Positions 43,352-51,382 of a DNA stretch of 64,000 bases are shown piece by piece. The stretch spans positions 1 to 64,000 of the forward strand of contig NZ_JPRH01000011.1 in assembly GCF_000737705.1 (NCBI RefSeq). The letters are read 5' to 3'. How positions within the stretch are numbered: position 1 is the first letter of the stretch; every line of letters begins with the position of its first letter. The position numbers and the translations under genes were made by a program. Under the pieces are notes generated by a model, which was not told where the DNA came from, made no database searches, and saw only the letters and a list, made by a program, of their open reading frames with translations. Origin of the DNA: Chryseobacterium soli (GTDB lineage Bacteria; Bacteroidota; Bacteroidia; Flavobacteriales; Weeksellaceae).

Positions 43352-44470
43352 ATGAAAAAGTTTTTATTAATAGCTGTTGTTATTTTGATCACCTCATGTA
43401 GCCATGACGATTCAAATCCATCACCTGATAGAAAAGCGCAGGCGCAGCAAAAACTTGCTACAGCTTTGTCCAACTTTCCCGGCTTAAGCCTTAGTGTAAA
43501 AACAGCTTCCGGGAGTTATACCCTGGTTGCAGGAGACGCGGTCATGAATGAAAAGCCGATGGCTGCTTCTGCACTTCACTATATGCAGAGTATTTCAAAA
43601 ACCTTTACCGCAGTGGCTGTCCTGAAACTGAAAGAGGAGGGCAAAATTAATCTCGATGCCAAAGTAAACACCTATCTTCCTGACATTTGTAATCATCTGC
43701 CCAACGGAAATATCATTACGGTAAGGCAAATGCTTACGATGACATCAGGCCTTCCTGATTATTTGGATAGTGATCAGTTTTTAAACGATGTTGTTGCAGG
43801 GCCACTGCCTATGACGAGCGAACAGGTGTTGAGCTATGTATACAATCAACCTGCAAAATTTGCACCTGGCACCTCATTTGGGTACTGCAATATAAATTAT
43901 CACTTGCTGGCTCTTATTATTGATCGTGTGACTCCAAACGGACATCGAAAGTATATTACAGACAAAATAATTAATGCCATTGGACTTTCCAACACCTATT
44001 ATATAGCGGGCTCGGCAAGCCCTACGGCTCCTGAAGGAACGACGGCTAACTATCTGCAAATAGACGGCACCTTTAACGATGTGAGCGAGTTGCAGTTGGG
44101 TACAGTACGTACTTTCATTGGCGATGATGGTATTGTGGCTTCCGTTCAGGATATAGCTGGATTTTATTACAAGCTGCTTCATGACAAAACGGTACTTTCA
44201 CCCGTATCGCTGGAAGAAATGAAGGTGACGGTGAGTGATCAGGGTACTCCGATATATGGCTTAGGGCTACATTTTTATAAAACCAATGGCGGCCTGCAGG
44301 CCATCGGTCACCAGGGTAGTGGTATCGGAGCCGGTGCCAATGCTTTTTATTTTCCTTCCAAAAATACCAGCGTCGTCCTGTGTACCAACGCGGGAACGCT
44401 TTTCGATGCTATAAAAGAGGAACAGTTACGGGCATTGTATGAGGAAATTATAGGGATATTGCTTGAGTGA
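43352..44470 (+). CDS. Serine hydrolase, beta-lactamase class C fold (lipoprotein), second
   Basis: A 372-aa protein. Lipobox 'LITSC' (Cys about 16) then a Ser/Asp/Pro linker. Motifs SISK (80-83), 'FGYCNIN' (YxN about 178) and 'GHQGSG' (about 319). It has the family fold of penicillin-binding/esterase-type hydrolases. Base use near its 3' flank (AAGCCGCCGCATCGCGTCCC, 44480s) looks unusually GC-rich for the window, which may mean transfer from another Bacteroidete. It is controlled by the promoter block shared with the outer-membrane gene at 4488-5033. Confidence 0.83.
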   Translation: MKKFLLIAVVILITSCSHDDSNPSPDRKAQAQQKLATALSNFPGLSLSVKTASGSYTLVAGDAVMNEKPMAASALHYMQSISKTFTAVAVLKLKEEGKINLDAKVNTYLPDICNHLPNGNIITVRQMLTMTSGLPDYLDSDQFLNDVVAGPLPMTSEQVLSYVYNQPAKFAPGTSFGYCNINYHLLALIIDRVTPNGHRKYITDKIINAIGLSNTYYIAGSASPTAPEGTTANYLQIDGTFNDVSELQLGTVRTFIGDDGIVASVQDIAGFYYKLLHDKTVLSPVSLEEMKVTVSDQGTPIYGLGLHFYKTNGGLQAIGHQGSGIGAGANAFYFPSKNTSVVLCTNAGTLFDAIKEEQLRALYEEIIGILLE

Positions 44471-44605
44471 AAACTAATTTAAGCCGCCGCATCGCGTCCC
44501 TTACGCATGAAGATATCAGCTAATGATGAGCCATCAGTGAGCAGTAGTGGAAAGAGAGGTAAAGAAATTGCCACTTGTCTCTTCAACATCGATACTGTCA
44601 ACAGT

Positions 44606-44691
44606 CTGCTGTGCAAAGTCTCCCTTTTGGGGCAAGTCAATAAGATTATTTCCTTTACACTTGCTCCAAAGTCTGGAGGTTTTGGAGAGCA
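44606..44691. repeat. ~88-bp palindromic repeat, copy 2
   Basis: CTGCTGTGCAAAGTCTCC ... TCTGGAGGTTTTGGAGAGCA with the inner ACTTGCTCC and the conserved AAGATTATTTCCTTTA loop. Confidence 0.8.
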
Positions 44692-44758
44692 AGTGTTTTC
44701 TTTTTATGAATCAAATATTTTTTGGGAATCAGCGTTATAACCACTAATAACCTATTTA

Positions 44759-45676
44759 ATGATGAACATCAGATACTTTACCCTTCTCCTGGGCCTATTT
44801 TGTACTAACCTTTTTGGACAGACTCCTGAAAAAATCACATTTAAAGATACGCAGAACCATTATTTGAAATTACTTCCGAAGGATAAACCTGAAGGAATAC
44901 TTGTTATTTTACCGGGTGGAGGTGAAAATGGCGAAAAAGTAATGAATCAGATTAATCTGGATGATCTGGCGTTGGAGAAGAATCTTATCGTATTACTCCC
45001 AACCTGGGAAGATGGGGATTTTGGATTTCATATAGAGCAGAAGTTTTTAGACAGAATGGTAAAAGATACAGTGGAAAAGCATAAAATTTCCAAAGATAAA
45101 ATATCAATGGGAGGACTTTCCGGCGGAGGAATGCTGGCTTTTACCTATGCTGAAAGGGCAATCAGGGACAAAAACACTTATTTTATACCCAATTCTGTAT
45201 TCGCTCTTGACGCACCGTTAGATTACGAGAATATGTATTACAGATTGCAGAGAGAGATGGAAAGAAACTATTCTGATATTGGAACTAATGAAGCTAAATT
45301 TTTGACTGCTGAAATGGTTGATGCTATGGGTACACCGGATAAAAACAGAGCCAATTACGTAAGAGAATCTATGTTTTCTTATCGTGAAAAAGATGGTGGC
45401 AATGCAAAATATCTTCTGAATATCCCTATTCTGATTTATACAGAACCGGGGATTATATGGCAGATGGAAAACAGAGGAAGGGATATTTACGACCTTAATG
45501 TGGCAGATATTACAGCTATGATTAATCTATTACGACTAAAAGGCCACAAAAATGCTGATCTTGTCATCACCAATGATCGTGGAATTCGTCCGGACGGTAC
45601 AAGACATCCTCATTCCTGGAGTATCATGGATTCTAAAGAATGTTTAAACTGGATATTAAAACATATGAAGGCATAA
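44759..45676 (+). CDS. Secreted alpha/beta hydrolase (esterase D/phospholipase-like)
   Basis: A 305-aa protein. Signal peptide MMNIRYFTLLLGLFCTNLFGQ. 'LVILPGGGENGEK' (oxyanion strand), nucleophile elbow 'GGLSGGGM' (Ser about 120) and a C-terminal His in 'RHPHSWSIMD'. The GLSGGG elbow and overall layout fit the PHB-depolymerase/feruloyl-esterase-like and 'hypothetical alpha/beta hydrolase' groups. Substrate unknown. It stands between two palindromic repeats and has no operon partner. Confidence 0.78.
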   Translation: MMNIRYFTLLLGLFCTNLFGQTPEKITFKDTQNHYLKLLPKDKPEGILVILPGGGENGEKVMNQINLDDLALEKNLIVLLPTWEDGDFGFHIEQKFLDRMVKDTVEKHKISKDKISMGGLSGGGMLAFTYAERAIRDKNTYFIPNSVFALDAPLDYENMYYRLQREMERNYSDIGTNEAKFLTAEMVDAMGTPDKNRANYVRESMFSYREKDGGNAKYLLNIPILIYTEPGIIWQMENRGRDIYDLNVADITAMINLLRLKGHKNADLVITNDRGIRPDGTRHPHSWSIMDSKECLNWILKHMKA

Positions 45677-45835
45677 AATTGCCACAGCTGATTGTACGTT
45701 TTACAGGTATTTACTAACGGATATACAGATGATAGTTATGAAGAAGGAAAGGCGCAAAACCATAGACTAGAGCTGGTGAAAAAATAATATAAACCTTATA
45801 AGAATACAGGATTAGATATTTTTTTGTTTTAATTT

Positions 45836-45921
45836 CTGCTGTGCAAAGTCTCCGGACCTTGAGCTAGTAAATAAGATTGTTTCCTTTAAACTTGCTCTGA
45901 ATTTAGTAGGCTTTGGAGAGT
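45836..45921. repeat. ~88-bp palindromic repeat, copy 3
   Basis: CTGCTGTGCAAAGTCTCCGG, inner GAGCTAGT / ACTTGCTC pair, AAGATTGTTTCCTTTA loop, GGCTTTGGAGAGT end. Confidence 0.8.
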
Positions 45922-45984
45922 TAGGCAGTTTTTTCTATTTCCTTGAAACCCCATTGAAAGACGGAAGATTTTGAAGAAAGGGGA

Positions 45985-46926
45985 TTACTCTTTGAATTTT
46001 ATAAAGTTGTCAGGCATATTAAATAAAAAATCTGTGTATTTCTGATTAGGGGTAAGATCAAGTAGATTTCTAATTTCTCTTCCAGCTCTTGTTAAATCTA
46101 TTATACTTACACCTTTGTCAAAATTAAATTCAACTTTACGCCCTGCATAATTTGCTTCCACAAGTCCTTCCTGTGTTCTTATTTGAACACTTACTGAATT
46201 GATTGACCTAATAAGTCCTAGACCTTCTAATTCCATTTGTTCATTGATACTAATTCCATATTCGGATAACTCTCCATAATTACTAAATAAAGTATTGGCT
46301 TTTGGGTGAACAACAAAAGTAAGGTTTCCAGTATCAATTGATAAGTTACAAAGTTTTGTAAATATTTCCCCTATATTACTATTTATGGCAGCTATCAATT
46401 GGAGAGTTATGGGACTAATACTTTTTGGGTTAGTAATTTCTTGAGCAAGGATTTTACCAAAGATAAATTTCAAATTTTCATTTGTTTTCGTTTCTGCAAT
46501 ACTCCAAAAAATGTCAAGCCAATCTTCATCAATAATATTTTGATTTTCTTCATTAATTTTTTGTGTCTGCATTTGTTTAACAAAGTTCGTAGCTATATCT
46601 TCTCTATTATTTTGATAATTAACAATTTTTTCAGCGTAATAATGTAACGCTCTAGTGGCAAGTTCAGAATCCGCTTTAAATAGTTCTGAAGCATTTTTAG
46701 CAGCTTCAATTTGTATTATTCTATTTCCTTCTGCCTTTGTTCTTATGTTTAATGATTTAGATTCCAAGTAGGCTGTCGGCCAATCAAAGCCAGAAATAAT
46801 TAATTTGCCGATTCCTTTTCCTAATGCGATGAGAATGTTATTTTTGATCCATCCCGGAAGAGGGATTTTGTTTAATTCTTCAAAAAATGTAATAAATTTA
46901 GTGTCTTTATCATTTTGTTCATTCAT
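45985..46926 (-). CDS. DUF2806 domain protein
   Basis: A 313-aa protein. An N-terminal segment with a possible amphipathic helix (GWIKNNILIALGKGIGKLIISGFDWP), a long helical region 'RTKAEGNRIIQIEAAKNASELF', then 'EDWLDIFWSIAETKTNENLKFIFGKILAQEITNP', which is the DUF2806 core, and a C-terminal beta domain ending in 'TRAGREIRNLL'. DUF2806 proteins are found as accessory genes, often in genomic islands; function unknown. It is first of three minus-strand accessory genes before the second XRE module. Confidence 0.7.
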   Translation of the reverse strand: MNEQNDKDTKFITFFEELNKIPLPGWIKNNILIALGKGIGKLIISGFDWPTAYLESKSLNIRTKAEGNRIIQIEAAKNASELFKADSELATRALHYYAEKIVNYQNNREDIATNFVKQMQTQKINEENQNIIDEDWLDIFWSIAETKTNENLKFIFGKILAQEITNPKSISPITLQLIAAINSNIGEIFTKLCNLSIDTGNLTFVVHPKANTLFSNYGELSEYGISINEQMELEGLGLIRSINSVSVQIRTQEGLVEANYAGRKVEFNFDKGVSIIDLTRAGREIRNLLDLTPNQKYTDFLFNMPDNFIKFKE

Positions 46927-47041
46927 AATATTAGTGCTAGTTTTAATTAAATAAATAATTCTGTCTTTATGTGTTGTGTAATATATGGAGACTTTAATCT
47001 TTTATTTTGCACTCTGTAATACAATAAGTAGGATTCAACAG

Positions 47042-47581
47042 TTAAAAGGTTATATTTTCTGTCCTGATGTAATTTCCTTCGCTGAAGTATTCAATTTCAA
47101 AATTTCTTTTCTGAATATTTAATATTAAATATATTCCTAAATCATAACCGCATACATGCTCAGGAAGAGCTATTCCATCGTTTGACCATATATCATCATA
47201 ACTTTCTTTGGTTAATGCTCTCAATCTTTTTCTATCACTGATCTTTTCAGAATCTGGTCTTGTAGATTTTTTCATTTCTATGGCAATTAAGTTATCATTT
47301 GAAACAATTTTTCCACGACTGTGAATGATTAGGTCACATTGAATTGGAATAACTTCCATTTTATCATCAAGAATTGTTTTAACCTGACCTTCTTGCTTTC
47401 TATTATATTCACTATCCGCATAATAACCTACTATGTCATAATCAGGGAAAAGTAATTCAAATTCATATCCAAGTCGCGAGCATAGATTTCTTTCTGCTAC
47501 ATCATTGAGAATATTATTAACATTTTTTTGTAAAAAGTGATTAAATGAAGCTTTAAAAAGATCAGTTAAATGTTTGTTCAT
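47042..47581 (-). CDS. PD-(D/E)XK-like nuclease-fold protein
   Basis: A 179-aa protein. Helical N-terminus with 'NDVAERNLCSRLGYEFE' (Glu about 30), then 'IPIQCDLIIHSRG' (Asp about 83) and, after about 19 residues, 'NLIAIEMKKS' (Glu 102-x-Lys 104). This D...ExK spacing with preceding helix Glu is the PD-(D/E)XK core of restriction-type and DNA-repair nucleases. The 'ER..CSRL' start is typical of short 'restriction-like' accessory proteins. There is no recognisable methylase nearby, so a classical R-M system is not supported. It is an accessory or defence-type gene by context. Confidence 0.6.
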   Translation of the reverse strand: MNKHLTDLFKASFNHFLQKNVNNILNDVAERNLCSRLGYEFELLFPDYDIVGYYADSEYNRKQEGQVKTILDDKMEVIPIQCDLIIHSRGKIVSNDNLIAIEMKKSTRPDSEKISDRKRLRALTKESYDDIWSNDGIALPEHVCGYDLGIYLILNIQKRNFEIEYFSEGNYIRTENITF

Positions 47582-47616
47582 TTTTATATTATTATGAGTA
47601 GAGGTATATTAAACAG

Positions 47617-47704
47617 CTGCTACGCAAAGTCTCCCAACTTTTGAGCTAGTAAATAAGGTTATTTCCTTTAAACTTACTCGAAAGTCAGGAAATTTCGGAG
47701 AGCA
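47617..47704. repeat. ~88-bp palindromic repeat, copy 4
   Basis: CTGCTACGCAAAGTCTCCCA, inner GAGCTAGT / ACTTACTC pair, AAGGTTATTTCCTTTA loop, TTTCGGAGAGCA end. It lies between two minus-strand genes, immediately upstream of the nuclease-like gene. Confidence 0.85.
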
Positions 47705-47757
47705 GAATAATATTGAAACCGCAAGAAAGAATTTGTGTATAGTGGGAATTTTATTAT

Positions 47758-48339
47758 TTATGAATATAATCTTTCTATTTCGTCAGCTTTTTTATTAAAA
47801 CGTTCTATTATTGTGTTTATAAATGATCTATTATAATCATTAATCCAGTGATTATTGCTTTCTATAAAAGATTTTGTTAATTTTAAAGTTTTATTTGCTT
47901 GGTTAATAATTTCTTTTTTATCCAATGTTTTTGACTTCAGTTCCAGAACAATTTTATTATCAGTTGGATCATATATATTGGGATCCATAGAAGAATCAAT
48001 TTGAAAAGATACCGGAGAATAATTAAATAATTCAGAGCTTCCTGTCGTTTCTGCTTCAAGTGTTATAAAAAATACTTCTTCTTCTGTATTCACAGGAAAA
48101 GGATTCTCCCACGATTGGTTAATTTTAATTTTTTCAGATCTATGATTTATAACTTTGAAATCACTGATTTCTACTTCTTGCCATAGCAATTTTTCTTGAA
48201 TCTGTTTTAGCTTAGCTTCTCTGTTTTCTGTGGTATCGATTTCATGGTATTTGATATTATTTACTTCTTGATTAAGAAGGTCTGACAAATGTCCAGGAAG
48301 ATCATAATTGATTACATGTAAGGATGTTCTTGGTTTCAT
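47758..48339 (-). CDS. Unknown soluble protein with helical C-terminus
   Basis: A 193-aa protein, no signal or TM. The N-terminal third is mixed (RTSLHVINYDLPGHLSDLLNQEV). The middle is beta-rich and acidic. The last 70 residues (LELKSKTLDKKEIINQANKTLKLT..., ...IERFNKKADEIERLYS) are amphipathic helix, probably coiled coil. I do not recognise the family. It is codirectional with the nuclease-like and DUF2806 genes and adjoins the second XRE module. Confidence 0.65.
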   Translation of the reverse strand: MKPRTSLHVINYDLPGHLSDLLNQEVNNIKYHEIDTTENREAKLKQIQEKLLWQEVEISDFKVINHRSEKIKINQSWENPFPVNTEEEVFFITLEAETTGSSELFNYSPVSFQIDSSMDPNIYDPTDNKIVLELKSKTLDKKEIINQANKTLKLTKSFIESNNHWINDYNRSFINTIIERFNKKADEIERLYS

Positions 48340-48420
48340 GGTTTTTAATAAATTAATTATACGAATATTAAAGTTTTATTGTTAACTAAGTCAAATTTAT
48401 AAATGAATACTTATATTATC

Positions 48421-48436
48421 TTACGGTTTTCCGTAA
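48421..48436 (-). other. Conserved hairpin downstream of XRE gene, copy B
   Basis: TTACGG-TTTT-CCGTAA, the counterpart of 13727-13744 with one compensated pair. The following ~85 bp up to the terminator are also conserved between copies. Confidence 0.45.
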
Positions 48437-48522
48437 ACAACAAAAATAAAAACCACTTTGAAATTTTCAATCAGTATTTTTACGGAATTTCTTAAAGATT
48501 TTGAAAATTTCATCACAAAAAA

Positions 48523-48544
48523 AATCCCAACTTTCGTCAGGATT
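48523..48544 (-). terminator. Rho-independent terminator of XRE gene, copy B
   Basis: On the minus strand, AATCCTGACGAAAGTTGGGA and a run of T. It overlaps the stop codon of the XRE gene exactly as in copy A. Confidence 0.75.
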
Positions 48545-48776
48545 ATTCATTTATAAGTTTAAAGAAATCAGATAAACTAATTTTTCTTGCTTCGCATATT
48601 TTAAAAAGTGTTTCAACAGGTATTCTGTAAGTTTCTTCACTTTTAATTTTTCTTATGGTACTTTCTTCTACGCCATGATTTTTGGCAAAAGAATTTTGTG
48701 ACTTGCCTTCTTGAAGCCAAGGTATCAACCATTTTTTTGTAATGTATGAACAAATTTTTTCGTTTATATCTGTCAT
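48543..48776 (-). CDS. XRE-like HTH regulator, copy B
   Basis: A 77-aa protein, MTDINEKICSYITKKWLIPWLQE..., differing from copy A at roughly ten positions. HTH about 26-45 (KSQNSFAKNHGVEESTIRKI). Divergent from the helical-protein gene at 48868. The intergenic region holds a 24-bp perfect palindrome flanked by -7-like boxes on both sides, so it is probably an autorepressor and repressor of the neighbouring gene. Confidence 0.87.
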   Translation of the reverse strand: MTDINEKICSYITKKWLIPWLQEGKSQNSFAKNHGVEESTIRKIKSEETYRIPVETLFKICEARKISLSDFFKLINE

Positions 48777-48805
48777 AGAACAAATGAAATAATTAAATAA
48801 TAAAA

Positions 48806-48829
48806 AATTACGGTCGATCGACCGTAATT
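48806..48829. promoter_or_regulatory. Palindromic operator, copy B
   Basis: A 24-bp perfect palindrome with core ACGGTCGATCGACCGT, identical in its core to copy A. On the right, TACATTTA lies where a -7 box is expected for the helical-protein gene; on the left (minus strand), TTTCATTTG precedes the XRE start. Confidence 0.8.
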
Positions 48830-48867
48830 AAATTTCTTTTCTTACATTTATAAAAAAATACAAACTC

Positions 48868-49413
48868 ATGAAAAAGATAAAAACAGATTTTGCTCCCCGG
48901 TTTCGGGCAGACAAGAAGCACTCCGGGTTGCAGCTGATGGAAACGTTCTTTCAGCTCAATGAGCTGGATGTTTCCAAAGAAAGGCTCAGCAATTTGATGA
49001 ATTATGCGGTAAAGAGGAATAGCTGGATCCATGAAGATCCGGCGGTGATCTTTGAGTTTTACCATTCGATGAGGTCGTTGATCCGGGCAGGGTATCTCAT
49101 CATGCTGAAGGAAAGAAAATGGATTGTCGATACCCGGCCGGAAAAGATTTCCCCGTGGGTTCTTGGCCTGCTTTCAGAGAAGGAATACCGGAATCCGCTG
49201 CTGGTGTTCAAAAAAGCATTCAGGGAATACACCCTCAAAGAATTTGATTATTTTATGTCCGGAATCGTCTATTTCTCAATGGGCGTCTATGAAAATCTAC
49301 CGGAAAGGAATATCGTTATGCCCTACATCCATACGGTTAAAATGCTGGATGCCGCACATCTTATTCTTCAAAGAAGGAGAGAAAAGGAGCTGGCTGACGC
49401 CAATTTAAGATAA
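48868..49413 (+). CDS. Helical protein of the XRE module, copy B
   Basis: A 181-aa protein, MKKIKTDFAPRFRADKKHSG..., with the same conserved blocks as copy A (SGLQLMETFFQLN, LMNYAVKRNSWI, AGYLIMLKERKW, VLGLLSEKEYRNP, FKKAFREY, EFDYFMSG, LPERNIV). All-alpha, soluble, basic C-terminus (LQRRREKELADANLR). The start codon is 38 bp from the palindrome, so unlike copy A the promoter is directly attached and the module looks intact. No named family recognised. Confidence 0.75.
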   Translation: MKKIKTDFAPRFRADKKHSGLQLMETFFQLNELDVSKERLSNLMNYAVKRNSWIHEDPAVIFEFYHSMRSLIRAGYLIMLKERKWIVDTRPEKISPWVLGLLSEKEYRNPLLVFKKAFREYTLKEFDYFMSGIVYFSMGVYENLPERNIVMPYIHTVKMLDAAHLILQRRREKELADANLR

Positions 49414-49457
49414 GAAGGTTGAGCGTAAATAAAAGGTTGGAAGTTGTGGATCAGCTT

Positions 49458-49514
49458 CTGCAGCGCAAAAGCTCTCTTTAAACTTGCTTCAAAATCAAAA
49501 GATTTCGGAGAGCA
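49458..49514. repeat. ~88-bp palindromic repeat, copy 5 (internally deleted)
   Basis: CTGCAGCGCAAAAGCTCTC joins directly to TTTAAACTTGCTTC, and the TTTCGGAGAGCA end is kept. About 30 bp of the inner stem and loop are missing. Confidence 0.7.
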
Positions 49515-49545
49515 GGTGATGAGAACATCACTTATAATTTTACAT

Positions 49546-49559
49546 CGGTACATGTACCG
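49546..49559. promoter_or_regulatory. 14-bp perfect palindrome
   Basis: CGGTACATGTACCG in the 3' region of the helical-protein gene, with no obvious promoter near. It could be a protein-binding site or a weak hairpin. Confidence 0.35.
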
Positions 49560-49581
49560 TAAACTTTGTAGATGAATAAGA

Positions 49582-49604
49582 AATGCCCCTAAAAAAGGGG
49601 CATT
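49582..49604 (-). terminator. Terminator of the secreted structural gene
   Basis: Perfect 9-bp arms AATGCCCCT / AGGGGCATT with a 5-nt loop, directly after the stop codon of the minus-strand gene; the T tract is weak. Confidence 0.7.
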
Positions 49605-49607
49605 ACA

Positions 49608-50825
49608 TTATTGTGCTTTTACCTGCTCTATCTTTATGAAGACTTTAGTAAGGTTGGGCTGGGCACTGCCTGAAGTGGGAGCTCCTGCCATAATGGTTGC
49701 AGTATAAGCGGTTTTTAAAGAAGGATTACTGTCTATCCAGGTATATCTTCTATGCTCAGGCCCGCCACTGGCTCCATCTATAATCCCAACATTCCCCCAG
49801 TAAGAATTTCCCACTGCCCCAGTACCTTGAGGATACCAGGTAGCTGATGAATCTGCCATACCGCCCCATACTCCTGAAGTAATAGCAGTTGTTGTTACAG
49901 CTGCACCAATATAACCACCATATTCTGTATTATAATTCCAATACAGATTAACAGTAGCCCCTGTATTATTATACAATTGTACATTAGGAATTGCAGCGGT
50001 TGTACCACTTGTGGTATCAAATATTACCCTGATCGAATAATTACCATCTGGGGTAGCAAGAGGGAAAGTATAGGCTTGTTTCCCGTTAGAATCGGTTGTT
50101 AGGGTGGAATATCCCATCACAGCGACAGATGTAATGTCTGCACGGCTGGTATTTCCTACTGTAGCGGTACAGTTTTGTCCTGCTGTTAAGAAAGGAACTG
50201 TAGTGCTGCTCAGAGGAAGATTCATAGTATTCGAAGTGGTAGGAGTTCCGGTTATTGAGAACACCAATTCGCCATCACCAAACGCTAGAGTTCCGGGTCT
50301 TAGCTGGAAGGTTAATCCGTTTACGGTAAAAGGAGCTCCTGAATTATACGCACCTCCGTTTCCCTGGCTGTAGGTAACTCTCAGGTTGCCGCTGTAAGGA
50401 GTACCGGCAGTATAAGTAGAAGGATTTAAATAAGCTGTAGTACATTGCAATGCGGAAATCGCCGGAGCGATGGTATTGGTTGCCTGTGTAATTCTTTGCC
50501 ATACAGTTCCATCAAAATAATAATAGCCGATAGCAGTAACATTGATACGTTGTCCTGCAGCATCTCCACCGGTAACATCCGTAATATAAATTAATGCTCC
50601 TCTCTGATCGCTGCCATAGGTAGCAGTATTTACTGTAAGCTCAGCTCTTGTAAGCCTCGGAGCCTGTAATCCGAATATTTGTGTGTTATCCGTAATGACT
50701 CCTGAATTATCTCTTTTAGCAGATACATCCATCGTTGTTTTTGGTAAAGCTGTATTAATTCCTACTTGTGCAAATGAGAATCCAGAGATAAGAATAGCAC
50801 TGAATCGTGTAAATTTTGTTTTCAT
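49608..50825 (-). CDS. Secreted Chryseobacterium-type structural protein
   Basis: A 405-aa protein. Signal peptide (about 20 residues, SGFSFAQ) followed by 'VGINTALPKTTMDVSAK', the usual start of secreted proteins in this group, in which a 'VGIGT..P...LDV' segment precedes a collar-like domain 'GYYYFDGTVWQRI'. The rest is Thr/Gly/Ser-rich beta sequence. There are no catalytic motifs and no clear type IX sorting domain. It is probably a surface or extracellular structural protein. A TATATTTG -7 box lies 23 bp upstream (50849-50856, minus). Confidence 0.7.
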   Translation of the reverse strand: MKTKFTRFSAILISGFSFAQVGINTALPKTTMDVSAKRDNSGVITDNTQIFGLQAPRLTRAELTVNTATYGSDQRGALIYITDVTGGDAAGQRINVTAIGYYYFDGTVWQRITQATNTIAPAISALQCTTAYLNPSTYTAGTPYSGNLRVTYSQGNGGAYNSGAPFTVNGLTFQLRPGTLAFGDGELVFSITGTPTTSNTMNLPLSSTTVPFLTAGQNCTATVGNTSRADITSVAVMGYSTLTTDSNGKQAYTFPLATPDGNYSIRVIFDTTSGTTAAIPNVQLYNNTGATVNLYWNYNTEYGGYIGAAVTTTAITSGVWGGMADSSATWYPQGTGAVGNSYWGNVGIIDGASGGPEHRRYTWIDSNPSLKTAYTATIMAGAPTSGSAQPNLTKVFIKIEQVKAQ

Positions 50826-50848
50826 GGTAATGTTGATTTTTGGTAAGT

Positions 50849-50856
50849 CAAATATA
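50849..50856 (-). promoter_or_regulatory. -7 box of the secreted structural gene
   Basis: TATATTTG on the minus strand; no convincing TTG at the -33 distance. Confidence 0.45.
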
Positions 50857-51337
50857 AAATTTTTTTATGAAAAAATAAAAAAAACATCTTTATGTTTGAG
50901 GAAAAATAATTAATTATTAACATTCAATTAAAATGTGAAAATTTTGAATTGATTTGTAATGTTTTTTAATTTCAGTATTTTTCTCTGGAATAAGATAATT
51001 TTTGCTTAATACATAGATATTTTTACTCATTATTTTATTTCCAATCGGTTCTAATATCCTGAAGAGATAAGTCTGTTTAAACGTAACCAGAAAAGTCACA
51101 AAAGTTTTTATTTTTATACACTTTGAAACACTTTAGAAAGTGTAAGGAAATACCGCATCATTAAGTTCATATAAGATTAAAATCTTTGATTTTCAACAAA
51201 ACTTTAGTACACTTCTTATACACAAAGTATATAACTTAAATAGCTTAAGTGTTTAAAAAGCTTTTCGGCCTTTTGTAGTTTAATAAAAAAGTTTAAACAG
51301 CTTTTTTCACAAAATTCAGAGTATAATTCTTTTAAGG
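50857..51337. other. Gene-free, hairpin-rich AT stretch
   Basis: No credible gene. Small palindromes occur, for example ACACTTT...AAAGTGT near 51118-51143 and CTTAAATAGCTTAAG near 51236, plus several GTTTAAA motifs. They may bear on control of the downstream operon; nothing firmer can be said. Confidence 0.4.
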
Positions 51338-51364
51338 TTGAAAGAAACGATTTACTTATATTTG
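51338..51364 (+). promoter_or_regulatory. Promoter of the PIG-L/symporter operon
   Basis: TTG at 51338-51340, 16 bp, TATATTTG at 51357-51364. The predicted start of transcription leaves a leader of about 13 nt before the ATG at 51383, and rules out the earlier in-frame TTG as a start codon. Confidence 0.7.
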
Positions 51365-51382
51365 CTCGCAAAGCAAATTCAA

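Noticed and set aside
40664..44470. Beta-lactamase resistance genes
   Set aside because: Both proteins have the SxxK/YxN/HxG layout of the broad serine-hydrolase family, but sequence alone does not support antibiotic hydrolysis.
47042..47581. Type II restriction-modification system
   Set aside because: The nuclease-like protein has no neighbouring methyltransferase, so R-M is not supported.
43072..49514. Spaced repeats considered as a CRISPR array
   Set aside because: Copies are 1.1-1.9 kb apart with genes between them, and no Cas gene is present.
51338..51382. Earlier in-frame TTG start for the PIG-L gene
   Set aside because: The TTG is the -33 element of a good promoter, and the ATG at 51383 gives a clean signal peptide.
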